A DNA stretch of 37,456 nucleotides from Gammaproteobacteria bacterium TMED1 (GTDB lineage: Bacteria; Pseudomonadota; Gammaproteobacteria; Pseudomonadales; Azotimanducaceae). The translations under genes were made by a program, and so were the position numbers. This document shows, in pieces, positions 37,292-37,456 of this stretch. Every line of letters begins with the position of its first letter. Within the stretch, counting starts at the first letter, position 1. Where the stretch lies: the NCBI GenBank assembly GCA_002167855.2, contig NHBG02000003.1, positions 30,388-67,843 on the forward strand, read 5' to 3'. The notes beneath the pieces were generated by a model that saw nothing but the letters and a program-made list of their open reading frames with translations, was not told where the DNA came from and ran no database searches.

Positions 37292-37456
37292 CTAACGCTT
37301 CTTGGTCGCTACCTTCTTCTTGGTCGCTACCTTCTTCTTGGTCACTACCTTCTTCTTGGTCGCTGCCTTCTTCTTGGTCACTACCTTCTTCTTGGTCGCT
37401 GCCTTCTTCTTGGTCGCTGCCTTATTCTTGGTCGCTACCTTCTTCTTGGTCGCTAC
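37292..37456 (-). CDS. C-terminal end of lysine-rich repeat protein (histone H1-like tail), partial
   Basis: The reverse strand is open from the right edge to TAG at 37294-37292, giving 54 residues made entirely of nine six-residue repeats of the type (V/A)(A/V)TKKK, the last ending KKR. One unit reads KNK. Such tails occur in bacterial histone H1-like/AlgP-like DNA-binding proteins, and sometimes as tails on topoisomerase I or other nucleic-acid enzymes. The main domain lies outside the window, so the identity is open. The real frame is supported by the strong terminator right after the stop and by repeat units that stay in frame. Confidence 0.72.
   Translation of the reverse strand, partial: VATKKKVATKNKAATKKKAATKKKVVTKKKAATKKKVVTKKKVATKKKVATKKR
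37295..37456 (-). repeat. Nine tandem 18-base repeats encoding ATKKK units
   Basis: On the minus strand the unit is GTAGCGACCAAGAAGAAG with changes mostly in the first two codons (GTA/GCA, GCG/GTG), one AAG to AAT and AAG to CGT at the end. The array is nine units (162 bases) and continues past the window edge. Near-identical codons show recent duplication by slippage or recombination rather than only protein-level selection. Confidence 0.9.

Noticed and set aside
37292-37456. Regular repeats that might be a CRISPR array or non-coding satellite
   Set aside because: Units are 18 bases with no spacers, keep one open frame, encode a sensible basic tail and end at a stop followed by a terminator.
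1-37456. Defence island, prophage, biosynthetic cluster or other novel system
   Set aside because: Almost every gene is a recognisable core or common metabolic gene in conserved order; no integrase, toxin-antitoxin pair, nuclease-helicase cassette or peptide-modifying enzyme set is visible.

Overview
This window looks like ordinary chromosomal DNA from a free-living, probably aquatic gammaproteobacterium with moderately low GC. The best pointer is gene order. A minus-strand block (rnhB-lpxB-fabZ-lpxD-skp-bamA-rseP-dxr-cdsA-frr-pyrH-tsf-rpsB, 9594-22276) faces a plus-strand block (map-glnD-dapC-dapD-dapE, 22520-29406). As I remember it, the same layout occurs in Pseudomonas and relatives. I cannot name a genus. 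I see no tRNA, rRNA, insertion sequence, prophage, CRISPR array or attachment site, and no gene-free stretch longer than about 250 bases.

Layout. (1) 1-9600 is a mixed metabolic segment: a 3'-truncated endonuclease/exonuclease/phosphatase-fold protein, a fused PabB-PabC, a serine beta-lactamase-like hydrolase, a three-domain Xaa-Pro aminopeptidase, an acyl-CoA ligase, asparaginyl-tRNA synthetase and a metallo-beta-lactamase-fold hydrolase. (2) 9594-22276 is the envelope and translation superoperon on the minus strand: ribosomal protein S2 and EF-Ts, UMP kinase, ribosome recycling factor, CDP-diglyceride and isoprenoid synthesis, RseP, BamA, Skp, lipid A genes, FabZ and RNase HII. (3) 22277-22519 is the divergent control region, with a good rpsB promoter and an S2-type leader RNA. 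(4) 22520-29406 carries methionine aminopeptidase, GlnD and three lysine/diaminopimelate genes. (5) 29407-33373 runs on with a small unknown protein and the type II secretion genes gspN, gspC and gspD. (6) 33437-36634 (minus) is yoaA/dinG-like helicase-tsaB-rsmJ. (7) 36670-37456 has mobA, a strong two-way terminator, and the lysine-rich repeat tail of a protein running off the right edge.

The genes in the large blocks cooperate in growth-linked work: protein synthesis (rpsB, tsf, frr, map), phospholipid and isoprenoid precursors (cdsA, dxr), outer-membrane building (lpxD, fabZ, lpxB, bamA, skp, rseP) and nitrogen sensing with cell-wall precursor supply (glnD, dapC/D/E).

I found no convincing new system. 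The most informative departures from the expected are these: lpxA is absent between fabZ and lpxB; uppS is absent between frr and cdsA; dapE may start at a non-standard ATC codon; gspN-C-D are present without the rest of the secretion machine; a repetitive lysine-rich tail lies at the right edge; and non-ATG start codons are unusually frequent.
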